The notes: a model not told the origin generated them from the letters alone. Positions 36,195 through 47,922 are shown, counted from the first letter of the stretch. The stretch: DNA of 64,000 nt from Myxococcales bacterium (GCA_020633555.1 JACKDL010000013.1:1-64000), one strand, 5' to 3'. Numbers and translations are program-made.

Positions 36195-37277
36195 ATGCGG
36201 GACATGGATCGCATGCGTGAGAAGATCGAGGTGCGCCTGGAGCCGCGGCAGGTGGCCGGTCTGGCCGTGGCCACCTTGCTGTTCTCGGGGGGGCTCTTCG
36301 CGGCCGGCTATGTGGCGGGCCAGCGCAGCCAGCCCCCGCCAACGCCTGCCTTCACCCTGACCACCGTCGAGGCCAGCAGCCAGGATGTGGCCGCAGCGGT
36401 GGAGGGGCCCGGCACGCCGGCGGAGGCGTTGGGCGAGGTGGAGTTCCTCTTCCCGAGCATGTTGGGCTCGCGGCCAGCGCGGGGCGAAGGGAAGCCGACC
36501 TCGCGGGCGGCGACCCGGCGAGTCTTGACGCCGGGCAGCGCGGTGCCCGCGGAGCGGGCTCGGCCAGCAGATCAAGCTCAGAGAGAGGACGGGGGCCAGG
36601 CCGCGCAGGATGCGGCGCGCGCGGAGGCGGCTGCGAAGGCCGAGGCGGCCGCGAAGGCCGAGGCGGCCGCTCAGGCGGAGGCGGCTGCGAAGGCCGAGGC
36701 CGCCGCGCAGGTGGAGGCAGCCGCGGAGGCGGAGGCTGAGGCGGCCCGCCTGGCCCGGGAGGCGGCGGCGAAGGCCGAGGCCGATCGGCGGGCGGTGGCT
36801 GCCGAGGCGGCCCGAGCGGCCGAGGTCGCCGCGAAGGCGGAGACCGAGCGACTGGCCCGAGAGGCGGCTGCGAAGGCGGAGAGCGAGCGGCTGGCCCGCG
36901 AGGCGGCCGCGAAGGCCAACGCCGATCGGCTGGCCCGCGAAGCGGCGGCCAAGGCCGAGGCAGAGCGGCTGGCCCGCGAGGCCGAGAAGGTCGAGGCCGC
37001 GCGCCTGGCTGCGGCGGCGGAGGACGCGCCCTCTCAGGCGCGCTTCACCCTCCAGGTCAAGGCCGTGAAGACCCGCGCCGAGGTGAAGGCGTTCGTCGAC
37101 GAGCTGGAGGACCGCGGGTTCAAGGCGCAGGTGGTGCTGGCCAACATCCCTGGCAAGGGCCGCGTCTACCGGATCCGGGTGGGGCAGTTCACCACCCGCG
37201 ACCAGGCCCGCGAGTTTCAGCGTCGCTTTGCCCAAGAGAGCGGGCAGCCGGACGCGGGCTTCATCGCCGATCTCTGA
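36195..37277 (+). CDS. SPOR-domain membrane protein with long Ala-rich coiled coil
   Basis: The order is a short cytoplasmic head, one membrane segment (about residues 24-44; VAGLAVATLLFSGGLFAAGY), a linker, an Ala/Glu/Lys/Arg-rich coiled coil (about 137-280; repeats of AEAAAKAEAAAK and ERLAREAAAKAE), and a C-terminal SPOR domain (about 285-360; FTLQVKAVKTRAEVKAFVDE). SPOR domains bind denuded peptidoglycan glycans at division sites, so this is probably an FtsN-like or DedD-like envelope protein. GGAGG stands 7 bases before ATG 36195. It may share a promoter-region motif with the gene at 29019. Confidence 0.83.
   Translation: MRDMDRMREKIEVRLEPRQVAGLAVATLLFSGGLFAAGYVAGQRSQPPPTPAFTLTTVEASSQDVAAAVEGPGTPAEALGEVEFLFPSMLGSRPARGEGKPTSRAATRRVLTPGSAVPAERARPADQAQREDGGQAAQDAARAEAAAKAEAAAKAEAAAQAEAAAKAEAAAQVEAAAEAEAEAARLAREAAAKAEADRRAVAAEAARAAEVAAKAETERLAREAAAKAESERLAREAAAKANADRLAREAAAKAEAERLAREAEKVEAARLAAAAEDAPSQARFTLQVKAVKTRAEVKAFVDELEDRGFKAQVVLANIPGKGRVYRIRVGQFTTRDQAREFQRRFAQESGQPDAGFIADL
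36605..37014 (+). repeat. Repetitive coding stretch for an Ala/Glu/Lys coiled coil
   Basis: Repeats of codons for AEAAAKAEAAA, then LAREAAAKAEAER-type units, encode a rod about 135 residues long. The DNA repeats are imperfect (units around GCGAAGGCCGAGGCGGCC), and their function is explained by the protein. Confidence 0.7.
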
Positions 37278-37301
37278 CCGGCGAGCCGGGCGGGGGAGGC
37301 G

Positions 37302-37844
37302 TCAGACGTCCTTCCAGCCATTGGGATCGGGCTGACCGTCGCCGTCCTCGTCGGTGCCGCGCCGCTTCAGCTTCCCGTCCTCGTACTGCTCCCAGTAGTC
37401 GATGCGCCCGTCGCCGTCCGTGTCGGCCTCGGAGCGGACGATGACGCCCTTCTCGAAGTACTTGAACAGGTCGGGCTTCTCGTCGAACTCGATGTCGACC
37501 TCTTTGCGGACCACCTGCTCCTCTTCGTAGTAGGTGGTCACGTCGATCTTCCCGTCGAAGTCCATGTCCATCCGGTCGCGCTCCAACGCCCCTTCGGGGG
37601 TGTAGAAGCGCCAGACGTCGACCTTGCCGTCAAAGTTGATGTCGAAGGCCTTCTTGGTCAGGACCTGCTTCCCGTCGGCCTCGGTGAAGGCCTTCCACAC
37701 GTCCGGTACGCCGTCGCCGTTGATGTCGAAAGCCTGAGCGTCCTCGAGCCCGGCGGGCTTCTTGGGGCCCTTGTTGGCGTTCTGATCGGGGGCCCCGCCG
37801 CAGGCGGCCAGGAGCAGGGCGCTGACGGCGAAGATGCGCTTCAT
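37302..37844 (-). CDS. Lipoprotein with DxDGD-type calcium-binding-like repeats
   Basis: MKRIFAVSALLLAACGG is a lipoprotein signal. The 160-residue mature part is built of five or six repeats of the form DxNxDGxxDVWxxY, such as DINGDGVPDVWKAF and DTDGDGRIDYWEQYE. These are EF-hand-like or thrombospondin-type-3-like loops that should bind calcium. No other domain is present. It is divergent from lepA, with 142 bases between them. A surface role is an inference from the lipid anchor and the repeats. Confidence 0.75.
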   Translation of the reverse strand: MKRIFAVSALLLAACGGAPDQNANKGPKKPAGLEDAQAFDINGDGVPDVWKAFTEADGKQVLTKKAFDINFDGKVDVWRFYTPEGALERDRMDMDFDGKIDVTTYYEEEQVVRKEVDIEFDEKPDLFKYFEKGVIVRSEADTDGDGRIDYWEQYEDGKLKRRGTDEDGDGQPDPNGWKDV

Positions 37845-37925
37845 AAGGGGAACCTCGTGCACCGTGACGCCCCATGGATCGTCCACCCGGGGGGGGCGCG
37901 TCAAGCGGGGGGGGCGTGGCGGCGG

Positions 37926-37954
37926 TTGAAAAGCCATGCCTTGCGGCAGATAAT
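37926..37954 (+). promoter_or_regulatory. Sigma-70 promoter for lepA operon
   Basis: TTGAAA at 37926-37931 and GATAAT at 37949-37954 have the ideal 17-base spacer, 32 bases before the lepA ATG. It is the best housekeeping-type promoter in the window and probably drives lepA through at least pyrB. Confidence 0.75.
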
Positions 37955-37986
37955 GCGCCACCGGCGACGAGCCCACCGCGAGCTTC

Positions 37987-39783
<1,797 letters not shown>

Positions 39784-39786
39784 CCG

Positions 39787-40842
39787 GTGACCGAGACCAA
39801 GCCCCCCCGCCCCGGCAAGGTGCGCAAGCAGGCGAAGCTCGCGCTGAAGCGCACCCGCCAGCTCCTGAAGAAGCACGGCGGCAAGATCAGCGACGCGGGT
39901 CGTGCCGAGGTCCAGGCCGCCCACGACGCCCTGAAGGCGGCGGTCGAGGCGAAGGACGCCGACGCCACCCTGGCCGGGCTGGACGCCCTGGAGCGGGTGG
40001 TGGACGCCCGCATGGGCAACTACCGCAAGAGCCCCACGCGGGAGTACTTCGAGTCCATCGGGACGGCGGTGCTCATCGCGCTGCTGCTGCGGGCCTTCGT
40101 GGTCGAGGCCTTCACCATCCCCAGCGGGTCGATGATCCCCACCTTGGCGGTGGGGGACTTCCTGTTCGTGAACAAGCTGGCCTACGGGGTCCGGCTTCCC
40201 TTCGCCGACTCCATGCTGACCCAGTGGTCCCAGCCTGAGCGCGGCGATGTGGTGGTGTTCGTCTACCCCTGCGAGAAGTCGCTGGACTACATCAAGCGGG
40301 TTGTGGGGCTGCCCGGCGATGTCATCACCACCGACGATTCTGGGTTCGTGTTGGTGAACGGGCAGGCCATCGCCCGCGGCCACGCTGGCGAATTCAGCGC
40401 CTACCCCGAGTTCATCGGCTCGGAGCCGGCGCAGAACACCTGCACCCCCATCCCGCTGCACGTCTACCCCATGGAGGGGGACAACGGGCTGCGCTACGGC
40501 ACCCTGAACTGCGGCGCGGTGCAGCCGGCGCGCTTCCCCGAGGTGGCGCCCGAGGCGCCTGTGCGCGAGTGGCCCGCAGAGAGCCAGTTCCGCTCGTGCC
40601 CCAGCGGCCGGCCGCCCGTGGCCTTCCCCTGGAAGGTGCCGGAGGGACACGTCTTCGTCATGGGCGACAACCGCCGCAACTCCAGCGACTCCCGGTACTG
40701 GGGCTTTGTCCCGATGGGTCTCATCAAGGGCAAGGCCATGTTCATCTGGATGAGCTGGGACGGCGGCAAGGCCTGGGGCGAGTTCTGGAAGAAGATCCGC
40801 TGGGGGCGCCTGTTCCGGGGCGTGCACCGCGAGCTGGAGTAG
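39787..40842 (+). CDS. lepB: Signal peptidase I with N-terminal extension
   Basis: LepB cuts signal peptides at the outer face of the inner membrane. The 351-residue protein has the catalytic Ser in IPSGSMIPTLAVGD, the Lys in YIKRVVGLPGD and box E MGDNRRNSSDSRYWG. A charged, Lys-rich helical extension of about 75 residues precedes the membrane segment (about 96-112) and is longer than in E. coli-type LepB. Four cysteines lie in the outer domain (VYPC, NTC, NC, RSC) and could form disulfides. GTG 39787 starts 3 bases after lepA, matching the classic lepA-lepB order. Confidence 0.95.
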   Translation: MTETKPPRPGKVRKQAKLALKRTRQLLKKHGGKISDAGRAEVQAAHDALKAAVEAKDADATLAGLDALERVVDARMGNYRKSPTREYFESIGTAVLIALLLRAFVVEAFTIPSGSMIPTLAVGDFLFVNKLAYGVRLPFADSMLTQWSQPERGDVVVFVYPCEKSLDYIKRVVGLPGDVITTDDSGFVLVNGQAIARGHAGEFSAYPEFIGSEPAQNTCTPIPLHVYPMEGDNGLRYGTLNCGAVQPARFPEVAPEAPVREWPAESQFRSCPSGRPPVAFPWKVPEGHVFVMGDNRRNSSDSRYWGFVPMGLIKGKAMFIWMSWDGGKAWGEFWKKIRWGRLFRGVHRELE

Positions 40843-40846
40843 GCCC

Positions 40847-41400
40847 ATGTCGGGGTTGGTCGAGCGGCGGCTGCTGATGGAGCGGGTGGACGTCACCCGC
40901 GCGCTGCGGCGCATCGCGCTGCAGGTCATCGAGCGCGTGAAGTCGGTGGACCGCCTGGCGCTGGTGGGCGTGCGCACCCGCGGCGTGCCGCTGGCGAAGC
41001 GGCTCCAGACCTTCATCTGCGAGGCCGAGGGGGTCCGCCCGCCCGTGGGCGAGCTGGACATCACGCTGTACCGCGACGACGTGTTCGACAGCCTGGCCGT
41101 GCCCGAGGTGAAGCCGACGCACCTGCCCTTCGACGTCTCGGGTCGGCACCTGGTGCTGGTGGACGACGTGCTCTTCACCGGGCGCACCACCCGCGCCGCC
41201 CTGGACGCGCTGATGGACTGGGGGCGGCCCAAGACGGTCCAGCTCGCCGTCCTGGTGGATCGGGGCCACCGTGAGCTCCCGCTGCACGCCGACTTCGTGG
41301 GCATGGCGGTGGAGACCGGCGCCGACGAGTCGGTCCGGGTCCGGCTGAGCGAGGTGGACGGCGTCGACAAGGTCGTCCTGCTCGGGCCGGGAGGCGCAAA

Positions 41401-41404
<4 letters not shown>
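40847..41404 (+). CDS. pyrR: Bifunctional pyr operon regulator / uracil phosphoribosyltransferase PyrR
   Basis: PyrR binds pyr mRNA in a UMP-dependent way and has UPRTase activity. The 185 residues contain the PRPP loop LVLVDDVLFTGRTTRAALDAL, LDITLYRDDV and VDRGHRELPLHADFVG, all standard. Only 4 bases separate it from lepB, so any attenuator it controls cannot lie directly in front of pyrR. The gaps before or inside the following genes are the other possible place. The stop overlaps pyrB (GTGA). Confidence 0.94.
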
Positions 41405-42329
<925 letters not shown>

Positions 42330-42333
<4 letters not shown>

Positions 42334-43625
42334 GCCGCATCACCCTGCGCATCCAAGGCGGACGGATCCTGTGCCCGGCCAGCGGCGTGGACGCGCCGGG
42401 GACGGTGGACATCGCCGGCGAGACCGTTGCGGCGGTGCACCTCGGCGTAGTCCCCCTGCTGGAGGGCGTGCCGGTGCTGGACGCTCAGGGGCTGGTGGTG
42501 GCGCCGGGCTTCGTCGACTTGCACGCCGAGCTGGGCGAGCCGGGCTTCGAGCGGCGGGAGACGCTGGACCACGCGCTGGCGGCGGCGGCCCAGGGTGGCT
42601 TCACCGCCGTCTGCGCCAGCCCGGCCAGCGATCCGGCCAACGACTGCGCGGCGATCACAGGCTTCCTGGTGCGCCGCGCGGCCGAGGTGGGCGGGGCCCG
42701 CCTGCTGCCGATCGCGGCGCTGACGCTGGGCCGCGAGGGCAAGCGCCTGAGCGAGATGTTCACCCTGCGCGAGGCGGGGGCGGTGGCGTTCGGCGACGGC
42801 GATCGGGCGGTTGTGGACAGCGGCCTGCTGCGGCGCGGGATGGAGTACGCCCACGCGGTGGGGGTGCCCGTCTTCGAGTTCCCGGAGGATCGCCGGCTCT
42901 CCGGTCGCGGCACCATGCACGAAGGGCCGGTGGCCACTCGGCTGGGGCTGAAGGGGGTACCGGCGGCGGCCGAGGACGTGATGGTGTGGCGGGCGGTGGC
43001 GTTGGCCGAGCAGACCGGCGCCCGGATCCACCTGGGGCCGTTGAGCACCGCCGGCGCCGTGCGCGCCGTGCGCCTGGCGAAGGCCCAGGGGCTGCCGGTC
43101 ACCGCAGCGGTGTCCGCCACGCACCTGCACCTGACCGACGAGGCCGTGGCGGAGTCGGGGTACAGCACGCACTTGCGCCTGCGGCCGCCCGTGCGAGGCG
43201 AGGCGGATCGCGCGGCGCTGCGGGCGGGCCTGGCCGACGGCACGCTGGACGCGGTGACGAGCCACCACAGCCCGCAGACCTTCGAGGACAAGGCCCTTGA
43301 GTTCGACCTGGCGGCGCCGGGGGCCATCGGCCTGGGCACCGCCTTGGGCCTCACCTTGCGGTGGGCCGAGATCGAGGGTCGTCCGCTGGCCGATGTGGTG
43401 CGGGCCCTGGCCACCGGCCCGGCCGGCGTCCTGGGCCGAGGCGCCTCGATCCAGGCCGGCGACGTGGCCGACCTGGTGGTGTTCGATCCCGACGCGCGCA
43501 CGCGGATCGAAGGGGGCCAGCTGGCCAGCAAAGCGCGCAACACCCCCTGGCTCGGGCACGCGCTGCCCGGCCGGGTCCAGTGGACCGTGGTGGGCGGCCG
43601 AGTGGTGCACCGCGCCACCGCCTGA
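42330..43625 (+). CDS. pyrC': Inactive dihydroorotase-like subunit (PyrC'/PyrX type)
   Basis: The 431-residue protein has the dihydroorotase fold but not its metal site. The usual DxHxHLREPG reads DLHAELGEPG (residues 63-72), losing the second His and the substrate-binding Arg. The usual HCED reads FPED. The catalytic Asp region (TDHAPH) reads TSHHSP. In Pseudomonas and some others an inactive PyrC' of this kind is needed to assemble the ATCase made by the adjacent pyrB. The gene order and the overlap with pyrB fit this. A working dihydroorotase must be encoded elsewhere. Confidence 0.85.
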
Positions 43626-43635
43626 TCCGCCCTGG

Positions 43636-43657
43636 GGCCGCCATCCGAAGGGCGGCC
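43636..43657 (+). other. Hairpin abutting the carA ribosome-binding site
   Basis: GGCCGCC (43636-43642) and GGCGGCC (43651-43657) form a perfect 7-base stem with an 8-base loop. It ends directly before GAGGAG, the carA ribosome-binding site. It has no T-run, so it could slow translation or protect the mRNA rather than end transcription. Confidence 0.45.
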
Positions 43658-43670
43658 GAGGAGCCCAGCG

Positions 43671-44822
43671 ATGAACGTGCTCGACCGTGAGCCCGCCGCC
43701 CTCTTGTTGGAGGACGGCACCGTGTTTCGAGGCCAGGCCTACGGTGCGCGCGGCGACACCGCCGGCGAGGTGGTCTTCAATACGTCCATGACCGGCTACC
43801 AGGAGATCCTGACCGATCCCTCGTACCGGGCACAGATCGTGACCATGACCTACCCCCACATCGGCAACTACGGGGTGAACCCGGCCGACGTGGAGAGCGC
43901 CGCCGTGCAGGTGGCGGGGTTCATCGTGCGCGACCCCTGCGCCCTGCCCAGCAACTGGCGCAGCACCCAGCCCCTCGAGGCGTACCTGGCCGAGGCCGGG
44001 GTGGTGGGGATGTGCAACCTGGACACCCGGGCGCTGGTGCGGCGGATCCGCGTGGAGGGCGCCATGCGCGGCGCAATCCTCTCGGGTGAGGCTGCCACCG
44101 ATGAGGCGCTCGCGGCCCGGCTCGCCCACGAGCCCCCCATGGAAGGGCGCGATCTGGTGGGCGAGGTGACCTGTGCAGCGGCGTACACCTGGACCCAGCC
44201 CGTGGAGACCCTGAAGGGCGAGCTGCGGGCGCAGAGTCTTCCGGCGCGCCCGGCCAACCCCTACCGGGTGGTGGCGTACGACTTTGGCGTGAAGCACAAC
44301 ATCCTGCGGCTGCTGGTGTCCCACGGCTGCGAGGTGACCGTGGTGCCGGCGACGACCCCGGCCGCCGAGGTGCTGGCCATGGATCCCGACGGGATCTTCT
44401 TGAGCAACGGGCCCGGCGATCCGGCGGCGGTGGATTACGCCATCGAGAACGTGCGCGCGCTGGTGGGCCAGCGGCCCATGTTCGGCATCTGCCTGGGGCA
44501 TCAGATCGCCGCGCTGGCGCTGGGCGCCCAGACCTACAAGCTGCCCTTCGGACACCGCGGCGGCAACCAGCCGGTGAAGGACCTGCGCACGGGCAAGGTG
44601 GAGATCACCAGCCAGAACCACGGCTTCGCGGTGGCGCCCGAGGGGCTGGGCCCGGCGGTGGTCAGCCACGTGAACCTGAACGACAACACGGTGGCGGGCC
44701 TGGAGCTGCGGGACCAGCAGCTCTTCAGCGTTCAGTACCACCCCGAGGCCAGCCCGGGGCCCCACGACGCGGACTACCTGTTCGGTCGCTTCACCGATCT
44801 CATGGCGGAGCGTCGCGCATGA
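43671..44822 (+). CDS. carA: Carbamoyl-phosphate synthase small chain
   Basis: CarA is the glutaminase subunit that feeds ammonia to CarB for arginine and pyrimidine synthesis. The 383-residue protein has the N-terminal half (ALLLEDGTVFRGQAYG, NTSMTGYQEILTDPSY) and the class I glutaminase with GICLGHQIAALALG (nucleophile Cys) and QYHPEASPGPHD (His-Glu). All are intact. carB is not in the window. ATG 43671 has GAGGAG 8 bases upstream. It overlaps the following lipoprotein gene by 4 bases. Confidence 0.97.
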   Translation: MNVLDREPAALLLEDGTVFRGQAYGARGDTAGEVVFNTSMTGYQEILTDPSYRAQIVTMTYPHIGNYGVNPADVESAAVQVAGFIVRDPCALPSNWRSTQPLEAYLAEAGVVGMCNLDTRALVRRIRVEGAMRGAILSGEAATDEALAARLAHEPPMEGRDLVGEVTCAAAYTWTQPVETLKGELRAQSLPARPANPYRVVAYDFGVKHNILRLLVSHGCEVTVVPATTPAAEVLAMDPDGIFLSNGPGDPAAVDYAIENVRALVGQRPMFGICLGHQIAALALGAQTYKLPFGHRGGNQPVKDLRTGKVEITSQNHGFAVAPEGLGPAVVSHVNLNDNTVAGLELRDQQLFSVQYHPEASPGPHDADYLFGRFTDLMAERRA

Positions 44823-46054
44823 TGGCCACGCGCGTGATGGGGACCGGGCTGTTGGCGCTGCTGAGCCTTGCCGGCTGCCACGAGAAGACGCCGTCCGAGC
44901 CCGGCGAGGCGGCGGCGTCGGCGGCGTCCGCTGCGACCTCTGGGCCGGCCGCTGCGGTGGCGAGCGGGGCCATCAAGGCGCCGGCGTCGACGGCACCGTC
45001 GGCCCCCGCCACGGCGGCGGGCCTGCAGCCGGGCCAGGTGGGGCCGCTGCCGCCGTCCGATCGGGTGTTCGCCCTGTCGCTGGACGGCCAGCCCCGCGAC
45101 CACCTGCTGGGCACCGACGGCGACGCGCTGTGGGCCGTGGAGCCCACCGCACGGGGCGAGGGCAAGCTGCTGTGGCGGGTCACCGGACCCGGCGTGGTGC
45201 AGAAGGTGGTGGTTGGCGATCTGGGCAAGGGTCGGCGGCTGTTCGTGGCGCGTGGCGTGGGTCGAGGGTTCCTGAGGGCCCCCCTGGTGCTGCAGAGCCT
45301 GGATCCGCTGACCGGGCAGGCCGAGGAGCTGTGGCGCTTCGCCGGCGAGCGGGCGGAGTGCGCCCACCTGTCGCTGGACGACGTGGACGGCGACGGTGAG
45401 ACGGAGCTGGCCTTCGCCTACTACGCCAGCAAGTACATGGTGCGGACCCGGCACCTGGACCGGGACGGCCAGCCCCTGCTGGGCCCCGAAGTGCGCATGG
45501 CCACCAGCCGTGCCTACGGCGATCTGAACGGCGACGGCAAGCTGGACGAGGCCGTGGGCCGGGTCTACGGCGACGCCAAGGGCGATCCGGGCGACCTGAA
45601 GGTCGATCTGGGCCAGGGGCCGGTGAAGGTGCCCACCGAAGACGGCGTGCGCGCCGTGATGGTGGCGAAGCTCGCCGGCGACGCGGGCCCCACCCTGTAC
45701 TTCGCCGACGGCTGGGTGGCGGACTACGGGAAGAGCGCCAAGGCGCAGCTCAAGCGCGCCCGCTGGGACGGGAAGGGCTTCGCGGTAGAGCCGCTGGTGC
45801 GCTCGCCCAGCGAGTTCACCTTCTTCCACTTGGAGACGGCCGCCCTGGGCGACGCGGGCACGGTGGTGGTGGCACAGGGCAACAAGCAGGTCTCGGCCAT
45901 CCTGCCCGGGCCCAAGGCGCCCTGGGCGCTGAAGCCCCTGGCCCAGCTCGAGCCCGTCCTGAACACGGCTTTGGGTCGCACCGGACCGGGGGCCTGGGCG
46001 GTGTACACGCCGGCGAAGCCCCACACCCGTGCGGTCCCTGTGACCCTGCCCTGA
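44819..46054 (+). CDS. Lipoprotein with FG-GAP/VCBS-like repeats
   Basis: The 411-residue protein has a lipobox (LLALLSLAGC) and an Ala/Ser/Pro-rich linker. An about 330-residue propeller-like part follows with calcium-loop motifs of the FG-GAP kind, DDVDGDGETELAFAY and DLNGDGKLDEAVG. No catalytic motif is seen. It overlaps carA (ATGATG around the stop), but its function is unlikely to be pyrimidine synthesis. It is probably an envelope or surface protein carried along on the transcript. Confidence 0.7.
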   Translation: MMATRVMGTGLLALLSLAGCHEKTPSEPGEAAASAASAATSGPAAAVASGAIKAPASTAPSAPATAAGLQPGQVGPLPPSDRVFALSLDGQPRDHLLGTDGDALWAVEPTARGEGKLLWRVTGPGVVQKVVVGDLGKGRRLFVARGVGRGFLRAPLVLQSLDPLTGQAEELWRFAGERAECAHLSLDDVDGDGETELAFAYYASKYMVRTRHLDRDGQPLLGPEVRMATSRAYGDLNGDGKLDEAVGRVYGDAKGDPGDLKVDLGQGPVKVPTEDGVRAVMVAKLAGDAGPTLYFADGWVADYGKSAKAQLKRARWDGKGFAVEPLVRSPSEFTFFHLETAALGDAGTVVVAQGNKQVSAILPGPKAPWALKPLAQLEPVLNTALGRTGPGAWAVYTPAKPHTRAVPVTLP

Positions 46055-46096
46055 ACGGGGCGCAGCCGGCGCAGCCAGCCCCGTCCCGAGCGCCCC

Positions 46097-46135
46097 CTGC
46101 GCCAGACTGGCGCAGTGACCCCCCGGGCGGGGGGT
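46097..46135. repeat. Two tandem perfect hairpins in the intergenic region
   Basis: CTGCGCCA-GAC-TGGCGCAG (46097-46115) is an 8-base stem with a 3-base loop. After a 2-base step, ACCCCCC-GGGC-GGGGGGT (46118-46135) is a 7-base stem with a 4-base loop. Neither is followed by T, but together they could act as a Rho-assisted or bidirectional stop after the lipoprotein at 44819-46054. Confidence 0.55.
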
Positions 46136-46221
46136 GCCACCCCGGAGCCCGATCAAGCCTCCGCCCCCCCCGGTCGTCTTCTGTCGGTGCGGAGCCGGTG
46201 GGCTCTGGATGGGAGGCGATG

Positions 46222-47001
46222 ATGGCCAGCGCGAAGACGACGGTGGGGCGGATCCTGGTGGTGATGGTGGCGGGCGCGTTGGCCGCGTGCGTGGGGCCCG
46301 AGCCGGACCGCCCGCCGGTGGGGACCACCGAAGCCGCGCTGGCGGCCGAGGCGTTGCCGGACGGGGTGTGGGCGGTGGAAGCGCCGGATCTGTCCCGTGA
46401 TCGCGCCGACGCCCTGAAGGTCCGGACCGACCACCTGGCGAGCTTGAGGCTGGCGGTGGCGCAGCCCTACAAGGATGGTGATCTGTGCACCCACGGGGTC
46501 GAGGCCTGGTCCGCCCCGTGTTCGGCGGAGCAGCCGGCGGGGTGCCTGCTGGCTGCCACGTACGCCACGGTCTACGGCGGCGAGCTGGTGGTGGGCTGGC
46601 GCGAGAAGACCGTGCGATTCAGCCGACTGGAGTGGCTGGTGAAGGCGCTGCCCGGCTTCGCCGAGCCGGCGATGCTCGAGAAGGGTCTGAAGGATCCGTC
46701 GGCGGAGCGGCTGAACCGGTTGGCGGCCGAGATCATCGCGCTCCGGCTCAACGTGGATCTGAACGCCCATGGCCAACTGGGCGAGGCCTCGCTCGGCGAG
46801 GCCATCCTGGTGCAGGGCGCGTTGGCGGGCCTGACCGTGTCCGAGGCCCTTGAGCTGGCGGAGCAGGCCCTGGGCGGGTTCCCCGACAAGATGGAGCGGC
46901 GGGGCCTCAACGTGGACACGCTGACCTTGGCCTTGGCGTGGGTGAACGGGCTCTCGCCAGACTGCCGCGTGCACAGCGCCTTCATGCGCCAGGGCCGCTG
47001 A
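46222..47001 (+). CDS. Lipoprotein of unknown function
   Basis: The 259-residue product has a signal peptide with lipobox (VAGALAACVG) and a mainly helical body with a Cys-containing middle part (GDLCTHGVEAWSAPCSAE, then GCLLAATY). I do not recognise a family. GGGAGG precedes ATG 46222 by 5 bases; ATG 46219 and an upstream GTG are alternatives. It stands alone between the tandem hairpins and trmL. Confidence 0.6.
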   Translation: MASAKTTVGRILVVMVAGALAACVGPEPDRPPVGTTEAALAAEALPDGVWAVEAPDLSRDRADALKVRTDHLASLRLAVAQPYKDGDLCTHGVEAWSAPCSAEQPAGCLLAATYATVYGGELVVGWREKTVRFSRLEWLVKALPGFAEPAMLEKGLKDPSAERLNRLAAEIIALRLNVDLNAHGQLGEASLGEAILVQGALAGLTVSEALELAEQALGGFPDKMERRGLNVDTLTLALAWVNGLSPDCRVHSAFMRQGR

Positions 47002-47052
47002 CCGCCTGCTTGGCCCTTGGCCCGGCCGCCTCGGTCGGCCAAGATGCGCGCC

Positions 47053-47505
47053 ATGCATGTCGTGCTCGTTCACCCCTTGATCCCCCCGAACACCGGCTCC
47101 ATCGGGCGGCTCTGTGCCGCCAACGATGTGGAGCTGGTGCTGGTTGAGCCCCTGGGCTTCAGCCTGGATGACCGCTACCTGAAGCGCGCCGGGCTGGACT
47201 ACTGGCCGTGGATCCGCAAGCGCGTGGTGCAGGACTGGCGGCCCATCTTCGCCGAACCCGGGCGCACCTGGCTGTTCACCGCCCACGCCGAGCGGAGCTA
47301 CCACGAGGTGGCCTTCGGCCCGAACGACCGACTGGTCTTCGGCCGCGAGGACACGGGGCTGGGCCCCGACGTCCTCGAGGCCGTGCCGCCCGAGCAGCAC
47401 CTGCGCATCCCGATGCCCAACCCGAACGTCAGAAGCCTGAACCTGGCCCAGTGTGCTGCCATCGCGGTCTACGAGGCGCGGCGGCAGCTCGGGCTGTTGG
47501 GCTGA
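47053..47505 (+). CDS. trmL: tRNA (cytidine/uridine-34-2'-O)-methyltransferase TrmL
   Basis: TrmL methylates the 2'-OH of the wobble base in tRNA-Leu. The small SPOUT-class protein of 150 residues has HVVLVHPLIPPNTGSIGRLC, then LVFGREDTGLGPDVL, IPMPNPNVRSLNLAQCAAIA and the knotted C-terminal part. The core motifs and length match the family. ATG 47053 is preferred because MHVVLVHP aligns with the family's N-terminus; ATG 47044 would add three residues. The next gene starts 9 bases after its stop. Confidence 0.93.
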   Translation: MHVVLVHPLIPPNTGSIGRLCAANDVELVLVEPLGFSLDDRYLKRAGLDYWPWIRKRVVQDWRPIFAEPGRTWLFTAHAERSYHEVAFGPNDRLVFGREDTGLGPDVLEAVPPEQHLRIPMPNPNVRSLNLAQCAAIAVYEARRQLGLLG

Positions 47506-47514
47506 GGGGATCCC

Positions 47515-47901
47515 GTGATCACGATCCAGAAGACGGCGAGCGAGTGGCTCGCCGAGGCCGAGGTTGAGCTTGCCCAGGCAAACGAGGCCTGGCGGGGCGG
47601 CAACGCGGGCAAGGGCCGCGTGGGCAGCCGCCGCGCGGCCGGCATGGCGCTGAAGGCCTGGTTGGAGGCGGGCGCCCGGCCGGTGGGGCAGGGCCAGGTC
47701 TACGGCACGTCGTTCATGCACCACCTGCGGGCGGTCGCCGACGACGGCGAGCTGCCCGTGGCCATCCGCGAGGCGGGCTGGCGGCTCGCGGCCCGGCCGG
47801 CCCCCGAGGGCGGCTTTCAGGTGCCGCTGCCCCAGGGGCTGACGCCCATGCAGGACGCGCAGGCCATCATGACCTGGTGCCAGAGCCTCCTGGCGCACTG
47901 A
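47515..47901 (+). CDS. HEPN-like helical protein
   Basis: The 128-residue protein is all-helical, with WLAEAEVELAQANEAWRGG, then GKGRVGSRRAAGMALKAWLE in the middle. This recalls the HEPN-type arrangement in which long helices precede an Arg-x-x-x-x-His-like site, but the classic RxxxxH pair is not clear. GTG 47515 has GAGGGGA 4 bases before it, and the gene follows trmL. The HEPN assignment is tentative. A toxin role is not supported because no partner gene is beside it. Confidence 0.5.
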   Translation: MITIQKTASEWLAEAEVELAQANEAWRGGNAGKGRVGSRRAAGMALKAWLEAGARPVGQGQVYGTSFMHHLRAVADDGELPVAIREAGWRLAARPAPEGGFQVPLPQGLTPMQDAQAIMTWCQSLLAH

Positions 47902-47922
47902 GCGCCCCGCGGGGGCGGGCGG

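Noticed and set aside
36605..37014. Repeats as a mobile or structural DNA element.
   Set aside because: They keep the reading frame and encode a coiled coil of the SPOR protein.
40843..40846. A PyrR-controlled attenuator directly before pyrR.
   Set aside because: Only 4 bases separate lepB and pyrR, so there is no room.
47515..47901. HEPN-like gene as half of a HEPN/MNT toxin-antitoxin pair.
   Set aside because: No nucleotidyltransferase gene is beside it, and the RxxxxH motif is not clear.
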